From positions 1-64,000 of the forward strand of contig JARRNT010000006.1 in NCBI GenBank assembly GCA_037384645.1: a stretch of DNA of 64,000 bases, read 5' to 3'. The translations under genes were made by a program, and so were the position numbers. This stretch comes from RI-92 sp037384645 (GTDB lineage: Bacteria; Pseudomonadota; Gammaproteobacteria; UBA6429; Thiohalophilaceae). Shown in pieces: positions 27,007 through 37,688 of the stretch (the stretch's first letter is position 1; each line of letters begins with the position of its first letter). The notes under the pieces are model-generated. The model worked only from the letters and a program-made list of their open reading frames with translations, ran no database searches and was not told where the DNA came from.

Positions 27007-27561
27007 ATGAACGCAAGTACTGCCAGCGTCAGCCCTTATGCCCTGCTACGTGAAATCGAGCAGCGCAGTCAAGGTATGGCCCTGGGTTTACCGCAGCAGG
27101 TGGAAGTGCGGCGGACCTGGTCCGGCATTGGTTTTCGCGTCGGTGACATCCTGATGGTTTCCTCCCTGGGGGAAATCGGTGAGATTCTGGTTTATCCGAC
27201 GCTAACCCGGGTTCCCCAGGCCAAGCCCTGGGTGAAAGGTATTGCGAATGTCCGCGGTAACTTATTGCCGGTGATGGACCTGCGTAATTTTATCGAGGGA
27301 ATAGCGACAGAATTAAGCCGGCGAAGCCGGGTATTAATGATTCAATCAGAGAATCTGACTGCGGGTCTGTTGGTGGATGAGGCCATGGGCATGCGGCATT
27401 TCTTTGACGAAGATAGGGTAGGTGGCTTGTCCAGCGTGCCCGAAGAGTATCGCGAGTTTATCAGCGCCGGTTACAAACAGGGTAATACCCAGTGGGGTGT
27501 GTTCAGCATGCCACGGCTGACGGCGAACAAAAGGTTTCTGGAGGTCGCCGTAAGGTTATAG
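27007..27561 (+). CDS. pilI: CheW-like adaptor PilI
   Basis: A 184-residue CheW-domain protein that couples the receptor PilJ to the kinase ChpA. The CheW core includes FRVGDILMVSSLGEIGEIL, VPQAKPWVKGIANVRGNLLPVMDLRNFI and GLLVDEAMGMRHF. Its position between pilH and pilJ is the standard order. Confidence 0.94.
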   Translation: MNASTASVSPYALLREIEQRSQGMALGLPQQVEVRRTWSGIGFRVGDILMVSSLGEIGEILVYPTLTRVPQAKPWVKGIANVRGNLLPVMDLRNFIEGIATELSRRSRVLMIQSENLTAGLLVDEAMGMRHFFDEDRVGGLSSVPEEYREFISAGYKQGNTQWGVFSMPRLTANKRFLEVAVRL

Positions 27562-27648
27562 GCGGTTACACGGCATTCCGGATAAACAAAAGACATGGCG
27601 CGATAAGGCATTGGAAAAAAGCAGTATCTTGCAATCAGGAGTTACAAC

Positions 27649-29664
27649 ATGAAATTAAAAACGAGTGAAGGGCGGTCCTTCAGCGCAGGCGGCGTTACGC
27701 TGATCATGGTCATTATCATGATCTCATGTCTGCTTGGCATGTTTTACTTCTTCTGGCAAAACGGCCAGCTGGGTTCCGCCGATAAAACCTACATCAGTCG
27801 TCTGGGTGAACAGAAGGTACTGTCTCAGGAACTGGCGAAACTGGCTTCTCAGGCCGCACGCGGACGTCTCAAGTCATTCCCTGAATTGCAGGTTGCCCGC
27901 AACAAATTCCAGCAAATCCTGAACTACCAGAACAATGTGACTAGTCGGCTTTCTGCAGTGAAAAGTCTGGATTCGACCTGGAAGAAGTACAGTACCAACA
28001 TCGACACGATTCTACAGCGTCGTGAAGTTGTGACCTCCATGCGTTCTTACATTAACAGCATTAATGAACAGATTCCGACCCTGTTGGCAATGTCTGATGA
28101 AGTGGTATCGACCATGACTGAGCAGGGTGCGCCGTCAGATCAGGTTTACATTGCCACGCGCCAGCTGATGCTGATTCAGCGTATTTCCAGTAACGTGTCA
28201 CGGGTACTGGATGGTGGTGAAGGTGCTGTGACTGCTGCTGACCGGTTCGGTCGTGACGCTGCCTTATTTGGGTCCGTTATTCATTCCATGCTCAATGGCA
28301 ATCCTGCCAAGCGCATTCAGAGACTCAAGAGCGCTGCGGCTCGGGCCAAACTGCAATTGGTGCAAAAACAGTTTAACCAGATCAAGACCCAGGTTGGTTC
28401 TATTCTCGATCGTTCGCCGGAGATGTTTCAGGTATCAGGTGCGGCAGAGGAGATTCTGGGTTCATCTGATGCAATCCTCAAGCAGATCGAAAAAGTTGAG
28501 TCATCTTATGAGGGCCTGATTTCTTCCCGTATGACACTGATGTATGCGTTTGCCCTGGGTGGTGTTGCGATCCTGTTTATTGTCGGTATCGTAGTGTTGT
28601 ACTTCCTGGCACAACGTCGTGCACTGTTTACGACAGATGAACAGCGTCGCGTTACAGAAGAGACCAACAAGCGAAACCAGGAAGCTATTCTGCGACTGCT
28701 GGATGAAATGGGTGACCTCGCTGACGGTGACCTCACGGTGCAGGCGACCGTGACCGAGGATATCACCGGCGCTATCGCGGATTCCATCAACTACGCTATT
28801 GATGCCTTGCGTAACCTGGTACAGGCGATCAACGAAACCACGCAACAGGTATCATCGGCTGCACAGCAGTCGCAGGCGACCGCCATGCATCTGGCAGAGG
28901 CTTCCGATCACCAGGCACAACAGATTACAGCAGCATCTTCTGCGATTAATGAGATGGCTGTATCCATTGATGCTGTGTCCAACCACGCCGCCGAGCTTGC
29001 CGGTGAAGCCAATCGCTCGGTAGATATCGCGGTACGTGGTAACGAAGCGGTACAACGCACCATTCATGGTATGGACAGCATTCGTGAGCAGATCCAGGAA
29101 ACCTCCAAGCGGATCAAGCGTCTGGGTGAAAGCTCGCAGGAGATTGGCGATATCGTGGAACTGATTAACGACATTGCCGAACAGACCAACATTCTTGCCT
29201 TGAACGCAGCGATTCAGGCCGCCATGGCAGGTGAAGCAGGGCGCGGTTTCGCGGTGGTTGCTGACGAAGTACAGCGACTTGCTGAACGTTCCGCTGATGC
29301 TACCAAGCAGATCGAGGCACTGGTGAAAGGTATTCAGTCCGATACCAAGGAAGCAGTATCTTCCATGGAACAAAGTACCGCAGGTGTGGTACAGGGTGCT
29401 CAGCTTGCGCAAAACGCTGGTCAGTCTTTGGAAGCTATCGAAAACGTGTCCAAACACCTGGCCGATCTGATTCGTAATATTTCGGACTCTGCCAGACAGC
29501 AGGCTAGTGCTGCCAACAACATCTCCGATACCATGAATGTTATTCAGGAGATCACAACGCAGACTTCTGCCGGTACCAACGAGACTGCTGCATCCATTGG
29601 TAATCTCGCTGAACTGGCAAACGAACTGCGTCGTTCCGTTGCTGGCTTCAAGCTGCCGCTATAA
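27649..29664 (+). CDS. pilJ: Methyl-accepting chemotaxis protein PilJ
   Basis: A 671-residue membrane receptor. The first helix is at about residues 17-37, a periplasmic ligand/pilin-sensing region of roughly 260 residues follows, the second helix is at about 298-320, and then come a HAMP-like linker and the cytoplasmic signalling domain. The hairpin tip is very well conserved (DIAEQTNILALNAAIQAAMA, then GEAGRGFAVVADEVQ). In Pseudomonas PilJ detects surface contact through the pilus. It follows pilI by 87 bp. Confidence 0.95.
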   Translation: MKLKTSEGRSFSAGGVTLIMVIIMISCLLGMFYFFWQNGQLGSADKTYISRLGEQKVLSQELAKLASQAARGRLKSFPELQVARNKFQQILNYQNNVTSRLSAVKSLDSTWKKYSTNIDTILQRREVVTSMRSYINSINEQIPTLLAMSDEVVSTMTEQGAPSDQVYIATRQLMLIQRISSNVSRVLDGGEGAVTAADRFGRDAALFGSVIHSMLNGNPAKRIQRLKSAAARAKLQLVQKQFNQIKTQVGSILDRSPEMFQVSGAAEEILGSSDAILKQIEKVESSYEGLISSRMTLMYAFALGGVAILFIVGIVVLYFLAQRRALFTTDEQRRVTEETNKRNQEAILRLLDEMGDLADGDLTVQATVTEDITGAIADSINYAIDALRNLVQAINETTQQVSSAAQQSQATAMHLAEASDHQAQQITAASSAINEMAVSIDAVSNHAAELAGEANRSVDIAVRGNEAVQRTIHGMDSIREQIQETSKRIKRLGESSQEIGDIVELINDIAEQTNILALNAAIQAAMAGEAGRGFAVVADEVQRLAERSADATKQIEALVKGIQSDTKEAVSSMEQSTAGVVQGAQLAQNAGQSLEAIENVSKHLADLIRNISDSARQQASAANNISDTMNVIQEITTQTSAGTNETAASIGNLAELANELRRSVAGFKLPL

Positions 29665-29692
29665 CGAGGCGATGAGGTAAAGGCCATTGGTG

Positions 29693-30589
29693 ATGGCTCA
29701 GACAAACGCGCAAATGCAGGTGCCATGGCAATACACGGCATCGCCGGAGATGGGCAATGAGCAATTCCGGCAATGGGCGGTATTGCTGGAATCGCGTACC
29801 GGGATATCCCTGCCGGACTCCCGTAAATCTTTTCTGGTAACCAATCTGCATACACGCATGCGCGAACTCGGCATCGCGGATTATCAGAGTTACTATAACA
29901 TGGTGACAGATGGTTCACGCGGACAGATAGAGTGGGAAAACCTGATCGACAAACTCACTGTACATGAGACCCGGTTTTTTCGCGACATGCACGCCCTGGA
30001 CCTTATCCGGGAAGAGTACCTGCAGCCGCTGTTACAACAAAAACCCATTAAACCTTATACCGTCAACGCCTGGAGTGTCGGTTGTGCCACGGGTGAAGAA
30101 CCTTATTCGCTGGCAATGATGATGGACCATCTGTTCGCTGAAGAGACAGATTACTATTACGGTGTGACTGCTTCGGATGTTAGTCGAGCTGCCTTGCAGA
30201 CGGGCCGTAAAGCACTGTATCACTCGCGGCGCGTGAAAAATGTTCCGTCGGACATCGCTGCGAAATACCTGATGCCGATTGACGACGAACATGTCTGTGT
30301 TGTCCCGCGACTACGGCAAAAAGTCTGTTTCTCCTATCTAAATCTGCTGGATCTCGCGAGCCAGCCTGTCGGGGAACTGGATATTATTCTGTGCCAGAAT
30401 GTACTGATTTATTTCAAGCATGAGATGCGTGACAGTATCCTGGAACAGCTGGCTAGACGATTAAAACCAAACGGGCTACTCGTGCTAGGCGCGGGTGAGG
30501 TTTTCAGCTGGACGCATCCCTTGTTAGAGCCTGTTAAACATGAATATACCCAGGCTTACAGGCGCCTGCCCGATAAAGGAGCTGGCTAA
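29693..30589 (+). CDS. pilK: CheR-type methyltransferase PilK
   Basis: A SAM-dependent glutamate methyltransferase of about 298 residues that modifies PilJ. It shows the CheR N-terminal helical domain, LTVHETRFFRD, the SAM site VNAWSVGCATGEEPYSLAMMM and the C-terminal LDIILCQNVLIYF. The ATG at 29693 is preferred, with aaagg 9 bases upstream; in-frame TTG and GTG codons lie just before it. Its stop codon directly abuts chpA. Confidence 0.93.
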   Translation: MAQTNAQMQVPWQYTASPEMGNEQFRQWAVLLESRTGISLPDSRKSFLVTNLHTRMRELGIADYQSYYNMVTDGSRGQIEWENLIDKLTVHETRFFRDMHALDLIREEYLQPLLQQKPIKPYTVNAWSVGCATGEEPYSLAMMMDHLFAEETDYYYGVTASDVSRAALQTGRKALYHSRRVKNVPSDIAAKYLMPIDDEHVCVVPRLRQKVCFSYLNLLDLASQPVGELDIILCQNVLIYFKHEMRDSILEQLARRLKPNGLLVLGAGEVFSWTHPLLEPVKHEYTQAYRRLPDKGAG

Positions 30590-33500
30590 ATGCAGCAGGT
30601 CAGTCGTATTGACGGGAATACCTTAAGCTGGGTTAAGTCCGAAATTGACCAGACGATGGACAATGCGCGCAAGGCGCTGGAGTCCTATGTCGAGAACAGC
30701 CAGGATGAGTCGCAACTGCGTTTCTGCCTGAACTATCTGCATCAGGTCTATGGCACTTTGCAGATGGTCGAACTGTACGGCGCGGGTATGCTCGCCAATG
30801 AACTTGAGCGCCTGAGTAATGCGCTGATCAGTAATCATGTCAAAAATCGTGACGAGGCGTACGAAGTCATGATGCGCGGCATGATGCAGTTGCCTGATTA
30901 TCTGGAACGTTTGCAGCAGGGCCAGGCGGATTACCCGATTATTCTGTTGCCTTTGCTGAATGATTTACGAGCAGCGCGTGGGGCACCGTTATTGTCGGAA
31001 AGTGCCCTGTTTTCCCCCAACCTGGAAGTGGATGCACCGATCCCGCTGGAGCAAGGCGAGGAGCCTATCGACACCCTGGTCAGGAAGCTGCGTCATGCCT
31101 ACCACCTGGGACTGCTTGACTGGTTTCGTGATAATGATGTGCAGGAAGGGCTCAAGCGTATTGGTGCAGTTATCGAGCGTTTGCGACCGGCGGCGAATGA
31201 TCCGGATACCGGACGTGTTCTGTGGGCGGCGAGCGGGCTGGTTGAGGCACTGCGTGATGGCGGTATTAATTCATCGATTGCGGTCAAGCTGCTCATGGGC
31301 CAGGTTGACCGTGAATTCAAAAAGATTCTCGATAAGGGTGAGTTTGCCCTTTCCAGTGAGCCACCGGTAGAGCTTCTCAAAAATCTGCTGTATTACGTTG
31401 CCAGTTCGCATTCGCAGGGTGACCGGGTTAGTGAACTGAAAAATGCCTTCGCGCTCAAGGAGCTGATGCCGGATACGGAAACCCTTGAGCGTGCGCGCGC
31501 CGACCTGTCTGCGCCCAACGCCGCACTCATGCGTACAGTTTCTTCCGTCCTGTTGGAGGATCTGAATCAGGTTAAGGACAAGCTGGATGTGTTTGTCCGT
31601 GCCGAGAATCGAGATCCAGAAGTACTCAAGGAGCTTTGCAACAAGCTGTCGCAAATGGGAGATACCCTGGACATGCTTGGGTTCGGTGCGCAACGTATGT
31701 TGCTGCAGGATCAGGTGGACATACTTACCGCAATGGGTTCCGGCGAACGCGAAATCGAGGAAACCGCCTTGATGGATGTTGCCGGTGCCTTGCTCAGTAT
31801 AGAGTCTGCACTTGGTGAGCCTGGCGCCAAACCTTCAGAACAGAAACCTGAACAAACGGCAACAGACGAAGAATCCATTATTCGTCAGTTCGGTAACCCG
31901 GAACAACGTAAGCTGGCTAAACAGGTGGTTGAGCAGGTCAAGGTCGATCTCGATTCCATCAAGAATGCATTTAACGATTACAGTCGTGCGCCTAAACATG
32001 TCAGTGTCCTGGATGAAGTGCCGGCACTGCTGGATCGGATTCGGGGTTCGCTTTCCATGCTTACGCTCGATCGCGCATCGACGATCCTGGAGAGGGCTGC
32101 AAGCTATATACAGCAGCAAATTATCGCCAAGGCCGAGCGACCCGAGTCGCATACTCTTGACTTGCTGGCCGATTCCATCAGCAGTGTTGAATATTATCTC
32201 GACTCGTTGACTGAAAGCTGGGGCCATCCGACCGCAATACTCGATGTGGCTGAGCAGAGCCTGGATGCGCTCGATGTCCAGGCAGAGCCAGAACCTGAGA
32301 TGTCGCTGGAGCCTGCAGCAGAAGAGGATGACGAGGAGAAAACCCACATTGATCTGGAAGCACCGGATCGGGATATCGCCGCTGAAGAGTTGACGCTTGA
32401 ATTGTCTTCGGATGAGACTCAGCCTGAGATTGACGTATCGGGTCTGGAGCTGGAAGAAGCGCCATCTGAGATAACCGAGCCGCCTGAGGCTGATGAAAAT
32501 GAACTGGTATTAGAGGGATTCGGCGATACGGGTGAAGTCAGTCTGACGCCAGAGTTGGGTGATACTTCTGAAAAGGAAGCCGAGTTACCCGTATCGCAGG
32601 AAAGCAGCCAGCTTGAGCCGACTCCACAGGAACCAGTCCCTGCTGCTCCCGAGTCGGCAAACCCCGAGCCGGCTGCCGCAACAATGCCGGAAAAAGATAA
32701 ATCCACTATTGCAGATGAGCTGGATGATGAGATCGTCGAGATTTTCCTGGAGGAGGCCGACGAAGAACATGGAAATATTTCACGCTTACTGCCGCATTGG
32801 GAAAATAACCCGCACGATGAAGAAACCCTGAAGACTCTGCGACGCTCTTTTCATACGTTGAAGGGCAGCGGGCGTCTGGTTGGTGCCGTGGATGTCGGCG
32901 AATTTGCCTGGGCATTCGAAAATATGCTCAACCGCGTAATTGACAAATCGGTTGAACCTGATGCTGTCATGTTCGGGCTGCTGGAGAGTGCACGCAAAAT
33001 CCTGCCCGACATGTTTGAGTTATTCCGTACCGGCCAGAAGCCGAGTCAGGGAGTATTCAAACTGATGCAACAGGCAGAAGCGCTCAGTAAAGGTGAGACT
33101 ATCGTACCGGGTGACGTCGCCGATGCAGCCGACGAGCCGGAAGTCGCTGAAGCATCGGAACAAAATCCGGATACCGAGCCGGCGGTTGAGGAGATTGATC
33201 TCAGTGAAATGAGCCTGGAGCTTGAAGGTATGGATAGCCTGGATGATGTCCAGGCCAGCATGCGCCAAGAACCAGCACTTGAGCTGAATCGCGAAGAATT
33301 AGAAGTCTCGCCAGCGGAGCCAGAAACAGACAGCGCCAGCCTGGATAATGTCGAGGAAGAGATTTCTGTTCAACTTGCTGCGCCAACGCCTGATACTGTG
33401 CCAGGCATCGACCCGGTGTTGCTGGGGATTTATCGCAAAGAGATTGCGACACACCTTCAGGCCCTGCGTGAATACGTCGACGATTGGCATAATGGTACCG

Positions 33501-36500
33501 AGCGTAGCGCGAATCATAAACTGGTCCGTGCCCTGCATACACTCAAAGGCAGTTCACGTACCGCCAGCGTGCCACAAATCGCAGAGCTGTGTAATTTTCT
33601 GGAAGACCATGTCAAATACCTGCAAGACAGTGAGTTGAATGTCGATGAGGAACTGGTCGACCTGTTTACGGATGCTGCTGAATTTATCGAACAAACAGTT
33701 GCTATTCTCGATCAGGAAGGCGCGACATTACCGGATAATGTCGATCTGATCATGCGCACCCGTGCCCTGCTGGACAGGACGCGTCACGATTCGCCAACCA
33801 TGCAGATCCAGGCACCGGAGACTCTGTCTGAACTCCAGCTGGAGGACGCTGAACTGGACCAGCCAGCGATCGAAGAAGTGATCATCGAGGAAGCAGAAGA
33901 CACGGCACCGGAACCAGCGCAGGAGCTGCCGACTGCCAAGCCGGAATACGATGAGGAATTACTCGAAATCTTCCTCGAGGAAGGCATCGAGATTCTGGAT
34001 GAGAGCGATCATACCCTGCATGACTGGATCGGTACGCCGGACAATGCCGACCTGGTCAAGGCGCTGCAACGACAGTTGCACACGCTTAAGGGTGGCGCGC
34101 GGATGGCTGGCGTCACCGAGATTGGTGACCTGAGTCATAGCATTGAAAATATGCTGACGGCAGTTGTCGATGGCGAACTGGATGTTTCCGAGGATATGTT
34201 CCGCGCTCTGCAAAAGGCGCAGGATCGCCTGGTCACGATGCTTGAGGAACTTCGAAATAACCAGCAACCGCGTTCTGCACCTGACTTGATCAAGGTGATT
34301 AATGCGCTGGCAAGTGGTGAAACGGTTGAAACGGAGGCATTGGACGCATCTTCGTCGGATATGGCAGCGCCACCAGAGGTGGAAGTCGAGGAAGTTACGC
34401 TGGATGCTCCGCCGGAAGAGGCAATATCTCCGGCAGAGGGGCCATCTGCAGAACCGAGTGTCCCGGAAGATACATTGAGCGTGGAACTTGTTGATATCCC
34501 CGAGGACACCAGCGAGTCTGAGCCGGTGTCAGAATTTAAACCTGAGCCAGAAGCTGAACCTGAACCGACTTCTGCTCCACGGGTAGAGTCATCACTTGCA
34601 GTCGAGCAATCTCAGTCCCCGGCCCAGGAAATTCAAAACGAGACAAACAATGTTGTCCCGTTGGAGGTAAGGCATCCGTCTGAACCGGTCCAGGAAGCAA
34701 AGACAAAACCGGAACTGGTTGAGGAACAGAAAACGAAGCAACCGCGTCCACGTGGCGAATTGATCCGAGTACGTTCTGATTTGCTGGATAACCTGGTCAA
34801 CTTTGCGGGTGAGGTCAGTATTTACCGCTCGCGCATGGAACAACAGAGCAATGCCTTTCGTTATAACCTGACAGAACTGGATGATACGGTATCGCGTCTG
34901 CGTGGCCAGCTGCGTCAGTTCGAGATCGAGGCGGAAGCACAAATCCAGTACCGAATTGAAGAAACGGGTACAGCCTCGGAAGATTTTGATCCGCTTGAGT
35001 TCGACCGCTTTACCCAGATGCAGACGCTATCGCGGGGCATGCTCGAATCGCTGAACGACCTGGATAGCCTGCGCGGTATTTTATCGAACCTGACGCGTGA
35101 GTCAGAAACCCTGCTGTTGCAACAGTCGCGTGTCAACACCGATCTGCAGGAAGGCCTGATGCGTACCCGCATGGTACCCATTTCCGGCCAGGTTCCGCGC
35201 TTGCGTCGTATCGTGCGTCAAACCAGTGAAGAGTTGGGCAAGAAGGTTGAGCTGGAGATAAGTGGTGCTGGGAACGAGCTGGATCGGACCATTCTCGAAC
35301 GCATCATGTCACCACTCGAGCATATGTTACGGAATGCCATAGCTCACGGTATTGAAAAGCCGGCTGTGCGCAGCCAGGCCGGCAAGGATGAAACCGGTAC
35401 TATCCGACTTGGCTTTGCCAGGGAAGGATCCGATATTGTGATAACAGTTGCGGATGATGGTAATGGTATTAATCTCGATGCCATTCGCGACAAGGCGATT
35501 GCTCGCGGCATCCTCAAGCCAGACGCCGTCGTCTATCAGGATGACCTCATTGATATTATCCTCGAGTCCGGATTCAGTACCGCTGAAGAAGTTACGCAGA
35601 TTGCGGGACGTGGTGTCGGCATGGATGTCGTCAATAGCGAAATCAAACAGCTTGGTGGCCTTCTCGATATCCAGACTGATAAAGGCAAGGGTACCCAGTT
35701 TACCATAAGCATGCCCATGAGCCTGTCGGTTACGCGAGCCCTCATGATCCGTGTCGGGGAAGAGACCTATGCGATTCCCCTGCTGGGTGTTGAATCAGTG
35801 GAGCGTGTAGCCAGGGAAGAAGTTCTGCGCATGCAAAATGAAAAGAACGGAAGTTATCGCTGGCTGGAAAATGATTACCGTTATATCAACCTAAGCAATG
35901 CCATGGGCCTGGATGAAGACAACATCCTTCCCGACGAGGTGAAAAAAGTCCCGATGTTACTTGTAAGATCGGGCGAACATCGTGCAGCTATACATGTTGA
36001 TAGCCTGATTGGTAGTCGCGAGATTGTGGTCAAACCAGTGGGACCGCAATTAAGCACCCTGCGTGGTATCGCTGGTGCGACCATCATGGGTGATGGTGGT
36101 GTCGTATTGATCCTGGATCTTGGCGTTTTGATACGTCTGTCCAGCGTTGAACGTGAAGAGGCATTCTCAGAAACGGAAATTGTGGAACCGGTCGTTATAG
36201 AGAAGCGTATTCCTCTGGTTATGGTGGTCGACGATTCGATTACCGTGCGTAAAGTCACAACACGCTTGCTGGAACGTAACAATTTCAAAACAGTTTCTGC
36301 CAAGGACGGGGTGGATGCGCTGGCACAGTTGCAGGAATATAAACCTGATGTGATGCTGCTGGACGTGGAAATGCCGCGTATGGATGGGTTCGAGCTGGCA
36401 ACCAATATCCGTAATGATCAGCAACTCAAGGATCTGCCGATTATTATGATCACCTCACGTACGGGTCAGAAACACCGTGATCGCGCGATGAAAATTGGTG

Positions 36501-36580
36501 TAAATATCTATATGGGTAAACCTTATAGTGAAGGTGAATTACTCGATAACATTAACAATATGTTGAGTGAGAAGGATTAA
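30590..36580 (+). CDS. chpA: ChpA/PilL hybrid chemosensory histidine kinase
   Basis: A 1996-residue kinase. The N-terminal 600 residues resemble FimL/ChpA helical modules, with a variant Hpt-like site LHQVYG (His51). Three canonical HTLKG phosphotransfer domains follow, with His755, His983 and His1164, separated by long acidic Glu/Pro-rich linkers. Next come the CheA-like dimerisation and ATPase domains (HMLRNAIAHGIE near 1577, VADDGNGI near 1620), a CheW domain at about 1700-1840, and a C-terminal receiver with Asp1925 (MLLDVEMPRMDG). Pseudomonas ChpA is longer with more Xpt domains (recalled). It receives PilJ signals and phosphorylates PilG and PilH. Confidence 0.95.
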   Translation: MQQVSRIDGNTLSWVKSEIDQTMDNARKALESYVENSQDESQLRFCLNYLHQVYGTLQMVELYGAGMLANELERLSNALISNHVKNRDEAYEVMMRGMMQLPDYLERLQQGQADYPIILLPLLNDLRAARGAPLLSESALFSPNLEVDAPIPLEQGEEPIDTLVRKLRHAYHLGLLDWFRDNDVQEGLKRIGAVIERLRPAANDPDTGRVLWAASGLVEALRDGGINSSIAVKLLMGQVDREFKKILDKGEFALSSEPPVELLKNLLYYVASSHSQGDRVSELKNAFALKELMPDTETLERARADLSAPNAALMRTVSSVLLEDLNQVKDKLDVFVRAENRDPEVLKELCNKLSQMGDTLDMLGFGAQRMLLQDQVDILTAMGSGEREIEETALMDVAGALLSIESALGEPGAKPSEQKPEQTATDEESIIRQFGNPEQRKLAKQVVEQVKVDLDSIKNAFNDYSRAPKHVSVLDEVPALLDRIRGSLSMLTLDRASTILERAASYIQQQIIAKAERPESHTLDLLADSISSVEYYLDSLTESWGHPTAILDVAEQSLDALDVQAEPEPEMSLEPAAEEDDEEKTHIDLEAPDRDIAAEELTLELSSDETQPEIDVSGLELEEAPSEITEPPEADENELVLEGFGDTGEVSLTPELGDTSEKEAELPVSQESSQLEPTPQEPVPAAPESANPEPAAATMPEKDKSTIADELDDEIVEIFLEEADEEHGNISRLLPHWENNPHDEETLKTLRRSFHTLKGSGRLVGAVDVGEFAWAFENMLNRVIDKSVEPDAVMFGLLESARKILPDMFELFRTGQKPSQGVFKLMQQAEALSKGETIVPGDVADAADEPEVAEASEQNPDTEPAVEEIDLSEMSLELEGMDSLDDVQASMRQEPALELNREELEVSPAEPETDSASLDNVEEEISVQLAAPTPDTVPGIDPVLLGIYRKEIATHLQALREYVDDWHNGTERSANHKLVRALHTLKGSSRTASVPQIAELCNFLEDHVKYLQDSELNVDEELVDLFTDAAEFIEQTVAILDQEGATLPDNVDLIMRTRALLDRTRHDSPTMQIQAPETLSELQLEDAELDQPAIEEVIIEEAEDTAPEPAQELPTAKPEYDEELLEIFLEEGIEILDESDHTLHDWIGTPDNADLVKALQRQLHTLKGGARMAGVTEIGDLSHSIENMLTAVVDGELDVSEDMFRALQKAQDRLVTMLEELRNNQQPRSAPDLIKVINALASGETVETEALDASSSDMAAPPEVEVEEVTLDAPPEEAISPAEGPSAEPSVPEDTLSVELVDIPEDTSESEPVSEFKPEPEAEPEPTSAPRVESSLAVEQSQSPAQEIQNETNNVVPLEVRHPSEPVQEAKTKPELVEEQKTKQPRPRGELIRVRSDLLDNLVNFAGEVSIYRSRMEQQSNAFRYNLTELDDTVSRLRGQLRQFEIEAEAQIQYRIEETGTASEDFDPLEFDRFTQMQTLSRGMLESLNDLDSLRGILSNLTRESETLLLQQSRVNTDLQEGLMRTRMVPISGQVPRLRRIVRQTSEELGKKVELEISGAGNELDRTILERIMSPLEHMLRNAIAHGIEKPAVRSQAGKDETGTIRLGFAREGSDIVITVADDGNGINLDAIRDKAIARGILKPDAVVYQDDLIDIILESGFSTAEEVTQIAGRGVGMDVVNSEIKQLGGLLDIQTDKGKGTQFTISMPMSLSVTRALMIRVGEETYAIPLLGVESVERVAREEVLRMQNEKNGSYRWLENDYRYINLSNAMGLDEDNILPDEVKKVPMLLVRSGEHRAAIHVDSLIGSREIVVKPVGPQLSTLRGIAGATIMGDGGVVLILDLGVLIRLSSVEREEAFSETEIVEPVVIEKRIPLVMVVDDSITVRKVTTRLLERNNFKTVSAKDGVDALAQLQEYKPDVMLLDVEMPRMDGFELATNIRNDQQLKDLPIIMITSRTGQKHRDRAMKIGVNIYMGKPYSEGELLDNINNMLSEKD

Positions 36581-36674
36581 TTTAGCAGTGTATGGTGTAG
36601 ACTCAGCCCTGCGCAGTAATATTCATCAACATATCCCAAATATGGATTACGGGCGTGGGGATACAGCATACTCT

Positions 36675-37688
36675 ATGAATGACCAGGAACTGCGACAGAT
36701 TTCTATCGCAATTGCATCAGACTCTTTGCGTCAACGCTCGAACCTGCGCAAGGTATTGGAGCAATCCGGACTACACGTTGTCTTGAGCGAACCGCTGACT
36801 CGCCTGTTTCTACACAAATTGAAAAAGACCAGCGCTGAAGTTCTATTACTGGATTTGCATGATGACCAGACGCACGACGATGAGCTTTTACATGAAGTCC
36901 TTGATACCGTCACAATACCGATTATATTTAATGACGTGACGGCCTTATTGGTAAATGAACCTGCCCACAATCCCAAGTGGCATCTGAGTTTGATGCGTAA
37001 GATCGCCGAATCAACCGGGAATGATATGTTCATGGCGGCAGAACCAGCGTCTGCTGTGCACAAGGAGGAGATGCTGCCAGAGAAAACCAGCCGCTCGTCA
37101 CATCGCCTGGCGCGCAACGTCTGGGTTCTGGGCGCATCGCTTGGCGGGCCTGAAGCGGTGAAGCGATTTCTGCGGTCACTGCCTGCAGATATTCCGGCAG
37201 CATTTATCGTAGCGCAGCACCTTGGGGCAAATTTCGTCGGGCTCCTGGCAGAACAGCTGAATCGTGTGTGCAAGCTTAATGTCATGGCACCAAAGGCAGG
37301 GCATCTGTTCCAGCATCAGGATGTAATTGTAGCCCCGGTGGAAGAGCATTTGCGAATCAATCCTATTGGCAATATTGAGCTTGATCAGCTTGCTGAAGTA
37401 CCCGAATATTCGCCTTCCATCGATCTGGTTTTACGCGACGTAGCGGATCGTTATGGCAGCTCGGCCGGCGCGATTATTTTCAGTGGCATGGGTGACGATG
37501 GGCGGCTTGGTTGCGAATATATGCAGGCTAAAGCCGGTCAGGTGTGGCTGCAGACATCAGAAAGCTGCGTGGTCAGTAGCATGCCTGATAATGTCAGGCG
37601 TACCTGTCAGCCAGAATTTGTCGGTAATCCGGAGCAACTCGCCAGGCATTTGGCCATGCATCTGGAGCAAGTAGAGGAATACAGTTAG
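36675..37688 (+). CDS. chpB: CheB-type methylesterase ChpB
   Basis: A protein of about 337 residues. The C-terminal half is a CheB methylesterase with the catalytic triad visible as Ser in GASLGGPEAV, His in AQHLGANF and Asp in SGMGDDG. The N-terminal 120 residues have a receiver-like fold pattern (SIAIASDS...VLLLDLHDD) but lack the full acidic pocket, so phosphorylation is doubtful. The ATG at 36675 (MNDQELRQIS) aligns with ChpB starts; the longer frame from 36567 overlaps chpA. It demethylates PilJ opposite PilK. Confidence 0.9.
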   Translation: MNDQELRQISIAIASDSLRQRSNLRKVLEQSGLHVVLSEPLTRLFLHKLKKTSAEVLLLDLHDDQTHDDELLHEVLDTVTIPIIFNDVTALLVNEPAHNPKWHLSLMRKIAESTGNDMFMAAEPASAVHKEEMLPEKTSRSSHRLARNVWVLGASLGGPEAVKRFLRSLPADIPAAFIVAQHLGANFVGLLAEQLNRVCKLNVMAPKAGHLFQHQDVIVAPVEEHLRINPIGNIELDQLAEVPEYSPSIDLVLRDVADRYGSSAGAIIFSGMGDDGRLGCEYMQAKAGQVWLQTSESCVVSSMPDNVRRTCQPEFVGNPEQLARHLAMHLEQVEEYS

